Below, one piece after another: positions 23,673 through 31,823 of a stretch of DNA of 47,537 nt (positions within the stretch are counted from its first letter, which is position 1; every line of letters begins with the position of its first letter). Below the pieces are notes generated by a model. The model had not been told where the DNA came from. It ran no database searches and worked only from the letters and a program-made list of their open reading frames with translations. The DNA is from JAFGSZ01 sp964492185 (GTDB lineage: Bacteria; Bacteroidota; Bacteroidia; Bacteroidales; UBA10428): contig CAZBJH010000011.1 of NCBI GenBank assembly GCA_964492185.1, positions 1 through 47,537 on the forward strand. The letters run 5' to 3'. A program made the position numbers and the translations under genes.

Positions 23673-23728
23673 AATAATTTTTATCAGGTATTTTGTTGGA
23701 GAGGTGACTTCTGTTTTTTTCCTATAAG

Positions 23729-23760
23729 TTTGTTGTTTTCAATGATTATACTTATTTTTG
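23729..23760 (+). promoter_or_regulatory. Bacteroidetes-type promoter for rimP-nusA-infB
   Basis: TTTG (23729-23732), overlapped by a further TTG at 23733-23735, is followed after 17-20 bp by TATTTTTG (23753-23760), a perfect TAnnTTTG -7 box with CA after it. The start codon of rimP is about 66 bp downstream, giving a reasonable leader. This is the best two-box promoter match seen in the window. Confidence 0.5.
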
Positions 23761-23825
23761 CAAATGATTAAGGGAATGATAAATGTATAGGGGACGGCTG
23801 TCCCCTATTTTATTACACTATTATT

Positions 23826-24290
23826 ATGATAAGGGAACGGGACATCCGGCAGATTGTTGAACAGGTGATAGAGAAGAAGGATTGTTTTGTTGTAAAAATA
23901 AGTGTTACCCCTTCAAATAAAATAAAAATTGTGGTTGATAGTATAGAAGGTATCACTATTGATGAATGTGTTGATATCAGCAGGGCTGTTGAATCGGGTC
24001 TTGATCGTGATACTGAAGATTTTGAGCTTGAGGTGTCATCACCGGGACTCGATGAACCGCTTATTATGCATCTTCAGTACATGAAAAATCTGGGCAGGGA
24101 ATTAAGAATAACGGATAATAAAGGGAAGGATATTAAAGGTAAGTTAATTAAGGTAGAAGATGATGGAATAATTATTGAACAACAGAAAGCAGTAAAACCA
24201 AAAAACGAAAAAAAAAAGCAGCTTATTAAGAAGGAACATCATATTTTATTTGATGATATAAAAAAGGCAAAAGTTGTTATAGCTTTTTAG
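23826..24290 (+). CDS. rimP: ribosome maturation factor RimP
   Basis: RimP assists late 30S subunit maturation. The 154-residue protein has the N-terminal alpha/beta domain with TIDECVDISRAVESGLDRDTEDFELEVSSPGLDEPL, the most conserved stretch of the family, at about residues 50-85. A C-terminal SH3-like domain contains LGRELRITDNKGKDIKGKLI and ends FDDIKKAKVVIAF. The following nusA and infB genes give the universal rimP-nusA-infB order. A MITE-like element lies in the 190-bp gap before nusA. Confidence 0.95.
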   Translation: MIRERDIRQIVEQVIEKKDCFVVKISVTPSNKIKIVVDSIEGITIDECVDISRAVESGLDRDTEDFELEVSSPGLDEPLIMHLQYMKNLGRELRITDNKGKDIKGKLIKVEDDGIIIEQQKAVKPKNEKKKQLIKKEHHILFDDIKKAKVVIAF

Positions 24291-24307
24291 TATTTTTTAA
24301 TAAATAG

Positions 24308-24446
24308 AGTCTGTCTATAAAGTCATAGTGTTTGTACAGAATGTTCGAGATCAAGGCGCGTGAGCATTTTAAAACGCGGTATACTAGAGTATTCGAGGAT
24401 TTAAAACGCGAGCAGTAACGCGGATATCGGACATTATGGACAGACA
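24308..24446 (+). mobile_element. MITE-like element, 139-bp class, between rimP and nusA
   Basis: The ends are AGTCTGTCTATAAAGT and TTATGGACAGACA. An internal end copy, TGTTTGTACAGAATG at 24329, forms a 118-bp hairpin unit with the right end. The flanking octamers ATAAATAG and CTAAATAG agree at seven of eight positions. Its centre GTATACTagAGTATTCGAGG closely matches the copy in the suf operon. It sits 34 bp upstream of nusA within a normally co-transcribed gene set. Confidence 0.8.
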
Positions 24447-24480
24447 CTAAATAGAGTATTAACGGAAAAGCATAAATAGT

Positions 24481-25719
24481 ATGGAAAATATAAATTTGAT
24501 CGATACCTTTTCTGAATTTAAGGAGTTGAAAGATATTGACAGGGCCACCATGATGAGTGTGCTTGAAGATGTTTTTCGTGGAATGTTGATCAAAATGTTC
24601 GGCACAGATGAAAATTTTGATGTGATAATCAACATTGATAAGGGTGATTTTGAGATCTGGAGAAACAGGGAGGTTGTTGAAGATAAAGATGTGGAAGACC
24701 CCAATTTGCAGATCGGTTTATCTGAAGCTAAAAAGATTGATGATGACTATGAGGTAGGAGAGGATGTTACTGATGAAGTGAAATTCGCGGACTTCGGGCG
24801 CAGGGCGATTTTAGCCCTTCGTCAAAACCTTACATCACGCATCCTTGATCTGGAAAAGAACAATGTATTTGAGAATTACAGTGATCGTATAGGAGAGATA
24901 ATTACCGGAGAGGTATACCAGGTGTGGAAAAGAGAAATTCTGGTGCTCGATGAGGAAGGTAATGAACTTATCCTTCCGAAGACTGAACAGATACCTTCTG
25001 ATTATTTCAGGAAGGGTGATACCATACGCGCGGTAGTGATTAAAGTAGAAATGCGGAACAACAATCCGCTAATCATCCTTTCACGAACTTCACCGGTGTT
25101 CCTTGAACGATTGTTTGAGCTTGAGGTACCTGAAATATTCGACGGGCTGATCACGATCAAGAAAATCGTCAGAGTACCCGGTGAAAGGGCAAAAATTGCT
25201 GTTGAATCATATGATGAACGGATAGACCCGGTGGGCGCCTGTGTTGGCATGAAGGGATCACGGATACATGGAATTGTTCGTGAATTGAAGAACGAAAATA
25301 TCGATGTTATCAACTTTACAAATAATATTCAGTTATACATTACCCGTGCATTGAGCCCTGCAAAAATCACATCCATTAAGCTTGATGAAGAAAACAAACG
25401 TGCTGAGGTATTTCTGAAGCCTAATGAGGTTTCCCTGGCAATCGGCAAGGGAGGCCTCAATATCAAACTGGCCGGTCAGCTGACAGGTTATGAGATTGAT
25501 GTCTATCGTGAATCAGGAACTGAAGATGAAGAAGATGTCAGCATTGAAGAGTTTGCAGATGAAATTGAAAGCTGGATACTGGATGAGTTGAAAGGTATTG
25601 GATGCGATACAGCTAAAAGTGTTCTCGATCTGAGTATTGATGATCTTGTGAAACGAACGGATTTGGAGGAAGAAACGATAAAGGAGGTCATTAAAATTTT
25701 AAAGGCAGAATTTGAATAA
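24481..25719 (+). CDS. nusA: transcription termination/antitermination protein NusA
   Basis: NusA binds RNA polymerase and nascent RNA and modulates pausing, termination and antitermination. Order of parts: N-terminal RNA-polymerase-binding domain (about 1-130), S1 domain (about 135-200, GEIITGEVYQVWKREILVL), and two KH domains. The KH region includes RVPGERAKIAVES, DPVGACVGMKGSRIHGIVRELKNENIDVI and SLAIGKGGLNIKLAGQLTGYEIDVY. A C-terminal acidic linker and helix-hairpin-helix-like segment (GCDTAKSVLDLSIDDLVKRT) finish the 412 residues. It precedes infB by 77 bp. Confidence 0.97.
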   Translation: MENINLIDTFSEFKELKDIDRATMMSVLEDVFRGMLIKMFGTDENFDVIINIDKGDFEIWRNREVVEDKDVEDPNLQIGLSEAKKIDDDYEVGEDVTDEVKFADFGRRAILALRQNLTSRILDLEKNNVFENYSDRIGEIITGEVYQVWKREILVLDEEGNELILPKTEQIPSDYFRKGDTIRAVVIKVEMRNNNPLIILSRTSPVFLERLFELEVPEIFDGLITIKKIVRVPGERAKIAVESYDERIDPVGACVGMKGSRIHGIVRELKNENIDVINFTNNIQLYITRALSPAKITSIKLDEENKRAEVFLKPNEVSLAIGKGGLNIKLAGQLTGYEIDVYRESGTEDEEDVSIEEFADEIESWILDELKGIGCDTAKSVLDLSIDDLVKRTDLEEETIKEVIKILKAEFE

Positions 25720-25796
25720 TTCGATGTATTAATTATATATTAGCGAACATTATTGATTTTTATTAAAGATCAGGAAAATATAGGAAGTATTTATAT

Positions 25797-28700
25797 ATGG
25801 CGTTGAACAAAGCAACAAGACTGAGTAAGATAGCGAGGGAATTTAACGTGGGAATTGCTACGATAGTTGAATTCCTGCATAAGAAGGGCGAAAAGATTGA
25901 ATCGAACCCTAATACAAAAATTACGCCCGAACAATACGAGATGTTGCTTCAGGAATACAGTTCCGATCTGTCAGTCAAAAGGGAATCAGAAAGGGTGAAT
26001 CTTCGTCATTTGAGGGAAAAGCATGAAACTGTTTCCATTAATGATGTACATGAAGAAGAAGCTGAGGAGCAGGGCGATCAGGACGAATTGATCATCAATG
26101 ACCATTCGGCATCTCCTGGTTATGAAACGGAGATCGAAAAGAAGCTTGAAAAGGATAAGAATATACAGCTTAATGTTGTAGGAAAAATTGATATTGAGGA
26201 CAGTAATAAGGGAAAGGGAAAAAAGGAAGATATAAAGGAAGAAAAGAAAGAGGAAAAACCGGAAAAGCCGGAAGAAAAGAAAGAAGGGAAAGAAGAGAAA
26301 GAAAAACCGGCAGAAAAGAAAGAGAAGGAAGATAAGAAGAAAGAACCGGTAGTTGAAGATACAGAAGAAATTGATGAGACCGGTGATCTGAAAGAACTGG
26401 AAATTGATGAAGAAGAATTGATCTCCAACATAGAAAAGAAAGATGTTGAGGTACGGGTTGTCGGGCAGATTGATCTTGAATCAATGAATCAGCGAACCAG
26501 GCCGCCAAGGAAATCAAAGAAGCAAAAGGAGGCAGAAAGGAAAGCACGACTGGCAGCCAGGAAGGAAAAAGGACCGGCAGAAAAAGAAGAAGAAAAAGGA
26601 GAAGAAGATACATCAAAGCAAACTCCCGGATATGAAAAAGATAAGGATGAGATTAAAACTAACATAGAAAAGCTTTCCGGCCCCACGGTTTTGGGTAAGA
26701 TGAATCTTTCGAAAGAAGAGCAGGAAAGAAGGGAGAAAGGCAGGGAGAGCTTATCTGACAGGAAAAAGAAAAGAAAACGTATTCGCAAGGATAAAGAAAG
26801 GGTCAGTATTGAAGGTGAGAAAGGCGCTCAAAAGCAGGTAAAAAAGGATGATAAGGATACCGGGAAGAAGCCTCGAAAAACCAAAAAGCCTTATAAGCAT
26901 GAGATAAGCGAAGAAGATGTTCAAAAACAAATAAAGGACACACTGGCACGGCTTACGTCAAAAGGTAAGTCGAAAGGGTCTAAATACAGGCGGGAGAAAC
27001 GCGATGCTGTAAGTCAGCGTTTACAGGAAGAAGTGCAGCGTAAAGAGGAGGAAAAGAATGTATTGAAGGTTACTGAATTTATTTCAGTAAGTGAGCTTGC
27101 CAATATGATGAATGTACCGGCTACGGAGATAATCTCAACCTGCATGAGCCTGGGTCTTTTTGTTTCCATTAACCAGAGACTTGATGCAGAAACGATGGCT
27201 ATCGTGGCTGATGAGTTTAATTATAAGGTTGAATTTATATCAGCAGAAGTCCAGGAAAATATTGACGAGGAACAGGATGATGAGTCCGATCTTGTTGAAA
27301 GGCCGCCAATCGTGACGGTGATGGGACATGTTGACCATGGAAAAACCAAATTGCTGGATTATATAAGAAGTGCCAATGTTGTTGCCGGGGAAGCGGGAGG
27401 TATAACCCAGCATATCGGTGCATATGGAGTTGAACTGGAGGGTGGCCGTCAAATCACATTCCTTGACACCCCCGGTCACGAAGCATTTACAGCTATGCGG
27501 GCCCGTGGGGCACAGATTACCGATGTGGCCATAATTGTTGTGGCAGCTGATGATGGTGTTAAGCCTCAAACCGTTGAAGCTATTAACCATGCCCAGGCAG
27601 CCGGTGTACCGATGGTATTTGCTATAAATAAGGTGGATAAGCCTACTGCAAATCCTGAGAAGATCAAAGAAGAACTGGCAAATATGAATATTCTTGTCGA
27701 GGACTGGGGAGGAAAATATCAATCACAGGAAATCTCGGCAAAGAATGGCATAAACATAGAGGAACTGCTTGAGAAAGTGCTTCTTGAATCAGAAATGCTG
27801 GAACTAAAAGCCAACCCGAAAAAGAGAGCCACGGGAACTGTTATAGAATCATCACTGGATAAAGGACGCGGCTATGTTGCTACCTTACTGGTTGAAAACG
27901 GAACACTTCATATGGGTGATGTGGTGTTGGCGGGTATATATACGGGACATGTTAAAGCAATGTTCAATGAACGGAATAAGAAGATAGAAGAGGCCGGGCC
28001 GGCATCACCAGCCCTGATCCTTGGTTTGAACGGTGCTCCCCAGGCAGGTGACAAGTTCAATGCCATGGAGAACGACCGTGAAGCAAAAGATATAGCTAAC
28101 AAAAGGGAACAACTTCAACGGGAGCAGGGCATACGAACACAGAAACATATTACTCTTGATGAAATAGGGCGGCGGATTGCCATTGGTAATTTCCAGGAAT
28201 TAAATATTATTATCAAGGGCGATGTTGACGGCTCAGTTGAAGCCCTCGGTGATTCACTTGTCAAACTGTCCAATGAAGAGATCCAGGTGAATATTATTCA
28301 TAAGGCAGTGGGACAGATATCGGAGGGCGATGTACTTCTGGCAGCAGCTTCCAATGCTGTTGTGATCGGATTCCAGGTACGGCCTTCGATGCAGGCCAGA
28401 AAATTGGCTGAAAAGGAGGAAATTGATATCCGCATATACTCCATTATTTATGATGCTATAAATGAATTAAAATCAGCTATGGAGGGTATGTTGTCACCCG
28501 AGATCAGGGAAGAGATCGTTGCTACACTGGAAGTTAAGGAAACGTTTAAAATTACGAGGGTTGGTACGATAGCCGGATGTGTAGTGAAAGAAGGCAAGAT
28601 CAAACGTGATACCAAAGTACGTGTAATACGTGATGGTATTGTAGTGTTTACAGGAGAGCTGGGATCATTAAAGCGTTTCAAGGATGAAGTAAAAGAAGTG

Positions 28701-28805
28701 GTGAGCGGATTGGAATGTGGATTGAACATCGAGAATTATAATGATATTAAAGTAGGTGATATAATTGAAGGTTTTACAGAAGTTGAAGTAAAGAAAAAGT
28801 TATAA
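25797..28805 (+). CDS. infB: translation initiation factor IF-2
   Basis: IF-2 is the GTPase that places initiator tRNA on the ribosome. The 1002-residue protein has an N-terminal IF2N module (about 1-55). A long, highly charged linker rich in Lys and Glu follows (about 75-420, densest at 140-190), then a second IF2N module (about 424-480). The G domain has GHVDHGKT (510-517), DTPGH (557-561) and NKVD (611-614), and domains II, III and IV run to the C-terminus. The long low-complexity linker is usual in Bacteroidota IF-2 and produces large spurious antisense reading frames. It ends the rimP-nusA-infB operon; queG follows after 54 bp with no terminator seen. Confidence 0.97.
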   Translation: MALNKATRLSKIAREFNVGIATIVEFLHKKGEKIESNPNTKITPEQYEMLLQEYSSDLSVKRESERVNLRHLREKHETVSINDVHEEEAEEQGDQDELIINDHSASPGYETEIEKKLEKDKNIQLNVVGKIDIEDSNKGKGKKEDIKEEKKEEKPEKPEEKKEGKEEKEKPAEKKEKEDKKKEPVVEDTEEIDETGDLKELEIDEEELISNIEKKDVEVRVVGQIDLESMNQRTRPPRKSKKQKEAERKARLAARKEKGPAEKEEEKGEEDTSKQTPGYEKDKDEIKTNIEKLSGPTVLGKMNLSKEEQERREKGRESLSDRKKKRKRIRKDKERVSIEGEKGAQKQVKKDDKDTGKKPRKTKKPYKHEISEEDVQKQIKDTLARLTSKGKSKGSKYRREKRDAVSQRLQEEVQRKEEEKNVLKVTEFISVSELANMMNVPATEIISTCMSLGLFVSINQRLDAETMAIVADEFNYKVEFISAEVQENIDEEQDDESDLVERPPIVTVMGHVDHGKTKLLDYIRSANVVAGEAGGITQHIGAYGVELEGGRQITFLDTPGHEAFTAMRARGAQITDVAIIVVAADDGVKPQTVEAINHAQAAGVPMVFAINKVDKPTANPEKIKEELANMNILVEDWGGKYQSQEISAKNGINIEELLEKVLLESEMLELKANPKKRATGTVIESSLDKGRGYVATLLVENGTLHMGDVVLAGIYTGHVKAMFNERNKKIEEAGPASPALILGLNGAPQAGDKFNAMENDREAKDIANKREQLQREQGIRTQKHITLDEIGRRIAIGNFQELNIIIKGDVDGSVEALGDSLVKLSNEEIQVNIIHKAVGQISEGDVLLAAASNAVVIGFQVRPSMQARKLAEKEEIDIRIYSIIYDAINELKSAMEGMLSPEIREEIVATLEVKETFKITRVGTIAGCVVKEGKIKRDTKVRVIRDGIVVFTGELGSLKRFKDEVKEVVSGLECGLNIENYNDIKVGDIIEGFTEVEVKKKL

Positions 28806-28859
28806 ATTATTTCCCCTTCAGTCATATATTCATTGAAATGGAAATACAGGGAGGGTTAA

Positions 28860-29789
28860 ATGGATATTCGTGCCCTTTCGCGGAAGATCAAAGAAAAAGC
28901 ACACGAACTGGGTTTTGATGCATGTGGTATTGCCCGTGCATGTTACCTTCATGATGATGCGGTAAGATTACAACAGTGGTTGATGAAAGGTATGCATGGT
29001 TCCATGCATTATATGGAAAAACATCAGGAGAAACGTGTAGATCCTACAAAGCTTGTTGAAGGAGCACGGTCAGTTATTGTCGTTATAGCAAGTTATCTGT
29101 CCGAAGAAACACAACAGGATGATCAAGCCCCGAAGATTTCCAAATATGCACTTGGCAGAGATTACCATTTCGTTATAAAGCGCAAGCTTAAAAGTTTATT
29201 CAGTTACATTAAAGAACTTATTCCTGAAACAGAGGGCCGTCCTTTTGTTGACTCGGCACCGGTCCTTGAAAGGGCCTGGGCATTTGCCGCCGGCCTGGGT
29301 TGGATAGGTAAGAATTCAAATCTCATTTCGCCCGGGTACGGATCGTTTGTTTTCATTGGTACACTGATTATCAATCAGGAATTGCAATATGATTCTCCTT
29401 TGAGCACAGATCTGTGCGGAAGATGTACAAGGTGTGTCGATGCCTGTCCCACGGGGGCTATTTTGGCCGGGAAAGTGGTGGACGGGAGCAAATGCATATC
29501 TTATCATACCATTGAAAATAAAGGAAAGATTCCCCTGCAGTATAAGGGCAGGTTCGGGAATTGGGTATTTGGATGTGATATCTGCCAGGATGTTTGTCCA
29601 TGGAACAGAAAAGCACCTTATTCAACCATGGAAGAATTAAAGCCTGAAAAGAAGATCACTGAAATGCGGAAAGAAAACTTTTTTCATCTTGATGAGGAAA
29701 AATACAAGGAAATTTTTAAAAATACTCCTGTAAAAAGAGCCAAATATTCAGGACTGATGAGGAACTTAAAGTTTATTCAGGATGATTAG
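28860..29789 (+). CDS. queG: epoxyqueuosine reductase QueG
   Basis: QueG is the cobalamin- and Fe-S-dependent enzyme that reduces epoxyqueuosine to queuosine in tRNA. The 309-residue protein shows the N-terminal GFDACGIARA segment and the RPFVDSAPVLERAWAFAAGLGWIGKNSN region. Two 4Fe-4S motifs are visible, CGRCTRCVDACPTGAI and CDICQDVCPWNRKA. The GTTAAATGG context after AGGGAGG gives one of the clearer ribosome-binding sites in the window. It follows infB by 54 bp and may be read through from that operon. Its TAG stop is the last three bases of the octamer flanking a MITE-like element, so the element begins at the very next base. Confidence 0.95.
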   Translation: MDIRALSRKIKEKAHELGFDACGIARACYLHDDAVRLQQWLMKGMHGSMHYMEKHQEKRVDPTKLVEGARSVIVVIASYLSEETQQDDQAPKISKYALGRDYHFVIKRKLKSLFSYIKELIPETEGRPFVDSAPVLERAWAFAAGLGWIGKNSNLISPGYGSFVFIGTLIINQELQYDSPLSTDLCGRCTRCVDACPTGAILAGKVVDGSKCISYHTIENKGKIPLQYKGRFGNWVFGCDICQDVCPWNRKAPYSTMEELKPEKKITEMRKENFFHLDEEKYKEIFKNTPVKRAKYSGLMRNLKFIQDD

Positions 29790-29947
29790 TGTCTGTCCAT
29801 AATCCCATTTGCCGCGTTACGCTTGTCCGAAAATTGCTCATTCACGACAGGTAAACACAGCGTTTTCGGACCGCGCGAGCCTTGCAAATGGAACCTTCTG
29901 AACAGACACATGGTCGGTTAACAATTTGACTACTTTATAGACGGACT
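29790..29947 (+). mobile_element. MITE-like palindromic element, 161-bp class (158 bp)
   Basis: It starts TGTCTGTCCATAATCCC directly after the queG stop codon and ends ACTTTATAGACGGACT. Compared with other copies it lacks a few bases after CCATAA. Flanks are ATGATTAG and CTAATTAG. It occupies the gap between the convergent queG and yjbQ genes. The inner hairpin and internal GAACAGACA are intact. Confidence 0.82.
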
Positions 29948-29997
29948 CTAATTAGAACTATACTATTTTTCAGGCTTCCATGCTCTGTAACTTCATG

Positions 29998-30414
29998 TTA
30001 GTGGATTTTCTCACTATTCGCAATCGTTACAACAATTTTTCGTGTGTTTCGGGGACCGTCGAATTCACAAACAAAGATATTCTGCCAGGTGGACAATCCC
30101 ATTTTTCCGTTAATAACCGGAATGGTTTCGCCTGGTCCTATAAGGCCGGCTTTTAGGTGGGCATCACCGTTATTATCCTGGGCATCATGCTCCCACACAC
30201 CTGCCGGGATCAGCTCGCGCAACATATTAACAACATCATTCTGAACACTTTGATCCCAGTTTTCCTGTATCATAATTGCTGCCGTTGCGCCCTGGACATA
30301 AACATTTACAAAGCCGGTTTTGATACCGGATGATGAAACTATATCACTTACCTGTTGAGTAATGTCGTAAAGTCCGTTATGTTTATCCGTGGCTATTTGT
30401 ATTGTTTGTTGCAT
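29998..30414 (-). CDS. YjbQ-family protein (UPF0047)
   Basis: The 138-residue protein belongs to the YjbQ/UPF0047 family. Visible family motifs are GFVNVYVQGATAAIMIQENWD, then EHDAQDNNGDAHLKAGLIG with conserved acidic and histidine residues, and GKMGLSTWQNIFVCEFDGPRNTRKIVV at the C-terminus. Some family members show weak thiamine-phosphate synthase activity in vitro, but the physiological role is unsettled, so no function is assigned. It is a single-gene unit facing queG. Confidence 0.88.
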   Translation of the reverse strand: MQQTIQIATDKHNGLYDITQQVSDIVSSSGIKTGFVNVYVQGATAAIMIQENWDQSVQNDVVNMLRELIPAGVWEHDAQDNNGDAHLKAGLIGPGETIPVINGKMGLSTWQNIFVCEFDGPRNTRKIVVTIANSEKIH

Positions 30415-30516
30415 ATTGTTATTTTTATTTAATTATATATAAAAATACTAATACAGCTTAGTAATGTCAAACTGTTTTTCTTATTACTATATATTATTTA
30501 ACGATTAGCAAAAAAT

Positions 30517-31506
30517 ATGGATACTTTTCGTACGATAGTTGGGATCGAACAGCATAGTAAGAAAATTACATATAAAACTCCTGTAATGCTTTTGGGATCA
30601 TGTTTTACAGATTATATAGGTGACCGGCTTAGTAGTTATAAATTTCCGGTTGTTCATAATCCTTTTGGTGTTTTGTATAATCCGGCATCCGTAAGATCAG
30701 CTATTGACAGACTTATTAGTGGCAGGCTTTTTACCACTGAGGATCTTGGGTTTTATAAGGGCTTATGGTTCAGCTTTTCGCATAGTACGGCTTTTTCACG
30801 TTCCGGCCGGCAGCAATGTCTGGATGAGATAAACCGGGGAATAAAATCTGCTTCCGAACATTTGTATCATGCTGAATTCCTTTTTATAACACTGGGTACG
30901 GCATGGGTGTTTGAATATAAAAAGACCGGTCAGATAGTAGCTAACTGTCATAAAATTCCTGCAAAAGAATTCAACAGGTACCTGCTTGGTGCAGATCAGG
31001 TTGTAACAAGCTATAATACCCTTATTGAACAAATAAGAAACAGAAACCCGCGTATTCATATCATTTTAACGGTAAGTCCTGTCAGGCACCTGAAAGATGG
31101 GGCCGTTGGTAACCAGATCAGTAAAGCTACATTATTGCTTGCAGCACATCAGCTTGTAAACAAGCATGAGAATGTTTATTATTTCCCGGCATACGAGATT
31201 TTTATGGATGAATTGCGTGATTATCGTTTTTATAGTGAAGATATGCTGCATCCTTCGGCCAGTGGTATAGCATATACATGGCAAAGGTTTGAAGAGATAT
31301 TCATTGATAATTCGGTACAGGGGTTAATGAAGGAAATTGAAAGGATCAGGAAAATTATCGAACACCGTCCCTTTTATTCCGGATCTGATGAATATCAGCA
31401 ATTGTTAACAGTAAGCATTGAAAAATGCCGGAACCTCGAAAAGCAATATAATTTCACCGATTTCTCAAAAGAAATTGGAATCCTCCATGGAAGGCTTACC
31501 TGGTAA
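30517..31506 (+). CDS. GSCFA-domain protein
   Basis: The 329-residue protein carries the GSCFA signature near its N-terminus (MLLGSCFTDYIGDRL at about 25-39), followed by NPFGVLYNPASV. Also visible are FLFITLGTAWVFEYKKTGQIVANCHK, LTVSPVRHLKDG and EDMLHPSASGIAYTWQRFEE. The order of a GSC-type motif, a GTAW block and a DxxH-like C-terminal block recalls SGNH/GDSL hydrolases, so an esterase- or acyltransferase-like role is possible. The substrate is unknown. No signal peptide is seen. It stands alone, 102 bp from yjbQ and followed by a palindromic element. Confidence 0.8.
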   Translation: MDTFRTIVGIEQHSKKITYKTPVMLLGSCFTDYIGDRLSSYKFPVVHNPFGVLYNPASVRSAIDRLISGRLFTTEDLGFYKGLWFSFSHSTAFSRSGRQQCLDEINRGIKSASEHLYHAEFLFITLGTAWVFEYKKTGQIVANCHKIPAKEFNRYLLGADQVVTSYNTLIEQIRNRNPRIHIILTVSPVRHLKDGAVGNQISKATLLLAAHQLVNKHENVYYFPAYEIFMDELRDYRFYSEDMLHPSASGIAYTWQRFEEIFIDNSVQGLMKEIERIRKIIEHRPFYSGSDEYQQLLTVSIEKCRNLEKQYNFTDFSKEIGILHGRLTW

Positions 31507-31518
31507 TTTTGTTTACTT

Positions 31519-31755
31519 AGGGCCTGCTGAAAAACACGAAATAGATTAATAGTCAGCATAATATAGCAACTAATTGTTTGTTAAGTGCAAGGTTTTTAAC
31601 TCATGCTAATAAAATCCTTTGCATTTATTTAAGGTTAATATTTCGTTAGTCTGTAGCACATCATCTACCGCGTTGGCTGCAGCTCGCGGTATTCTTATAC
31701 AGCTTCGCTTTGCCGCCTTGTATCTGATGCACTACAGACTTTTTCAGCAGACCCT
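31519..31755. mobile_element. second palindromic element family (237 bp)
   Basis: Terminal inverted repeats are AGGGCCTGCTGAAAAA (31519-31534) and TTTTTCAGCAGACCCT (31740-31755), matching at 15 of 16 positions. A second inverted repeat is nested inside, AGTCTGTAGCACATCA (31648-31663) with TGATGCACTACAGACT (31725-31740), around a GC-richer centre. There is no transposase. The ends differ from the TGTCTGTC family. It fills most of the 317-bp gap between the GSCFA gene and the TonB receptor gene. Confidence 0.7.
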
Positions 31756-31823
31756 ATTTAAAAAAAGTGATTGTTTAACAAAAAGATTTTTCATTTGTTT
31801 ATATGGTCTTAATATGCTGATTT

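Noticed and set aside
26120..26788. Several antisense frames rich in Ser, Phe and Leu opposite the infB linker
   Set aside because: They are the complement of a Lys/Glu-rich low-complexity stretch (GAA and AAG codons) and are not independent genes.
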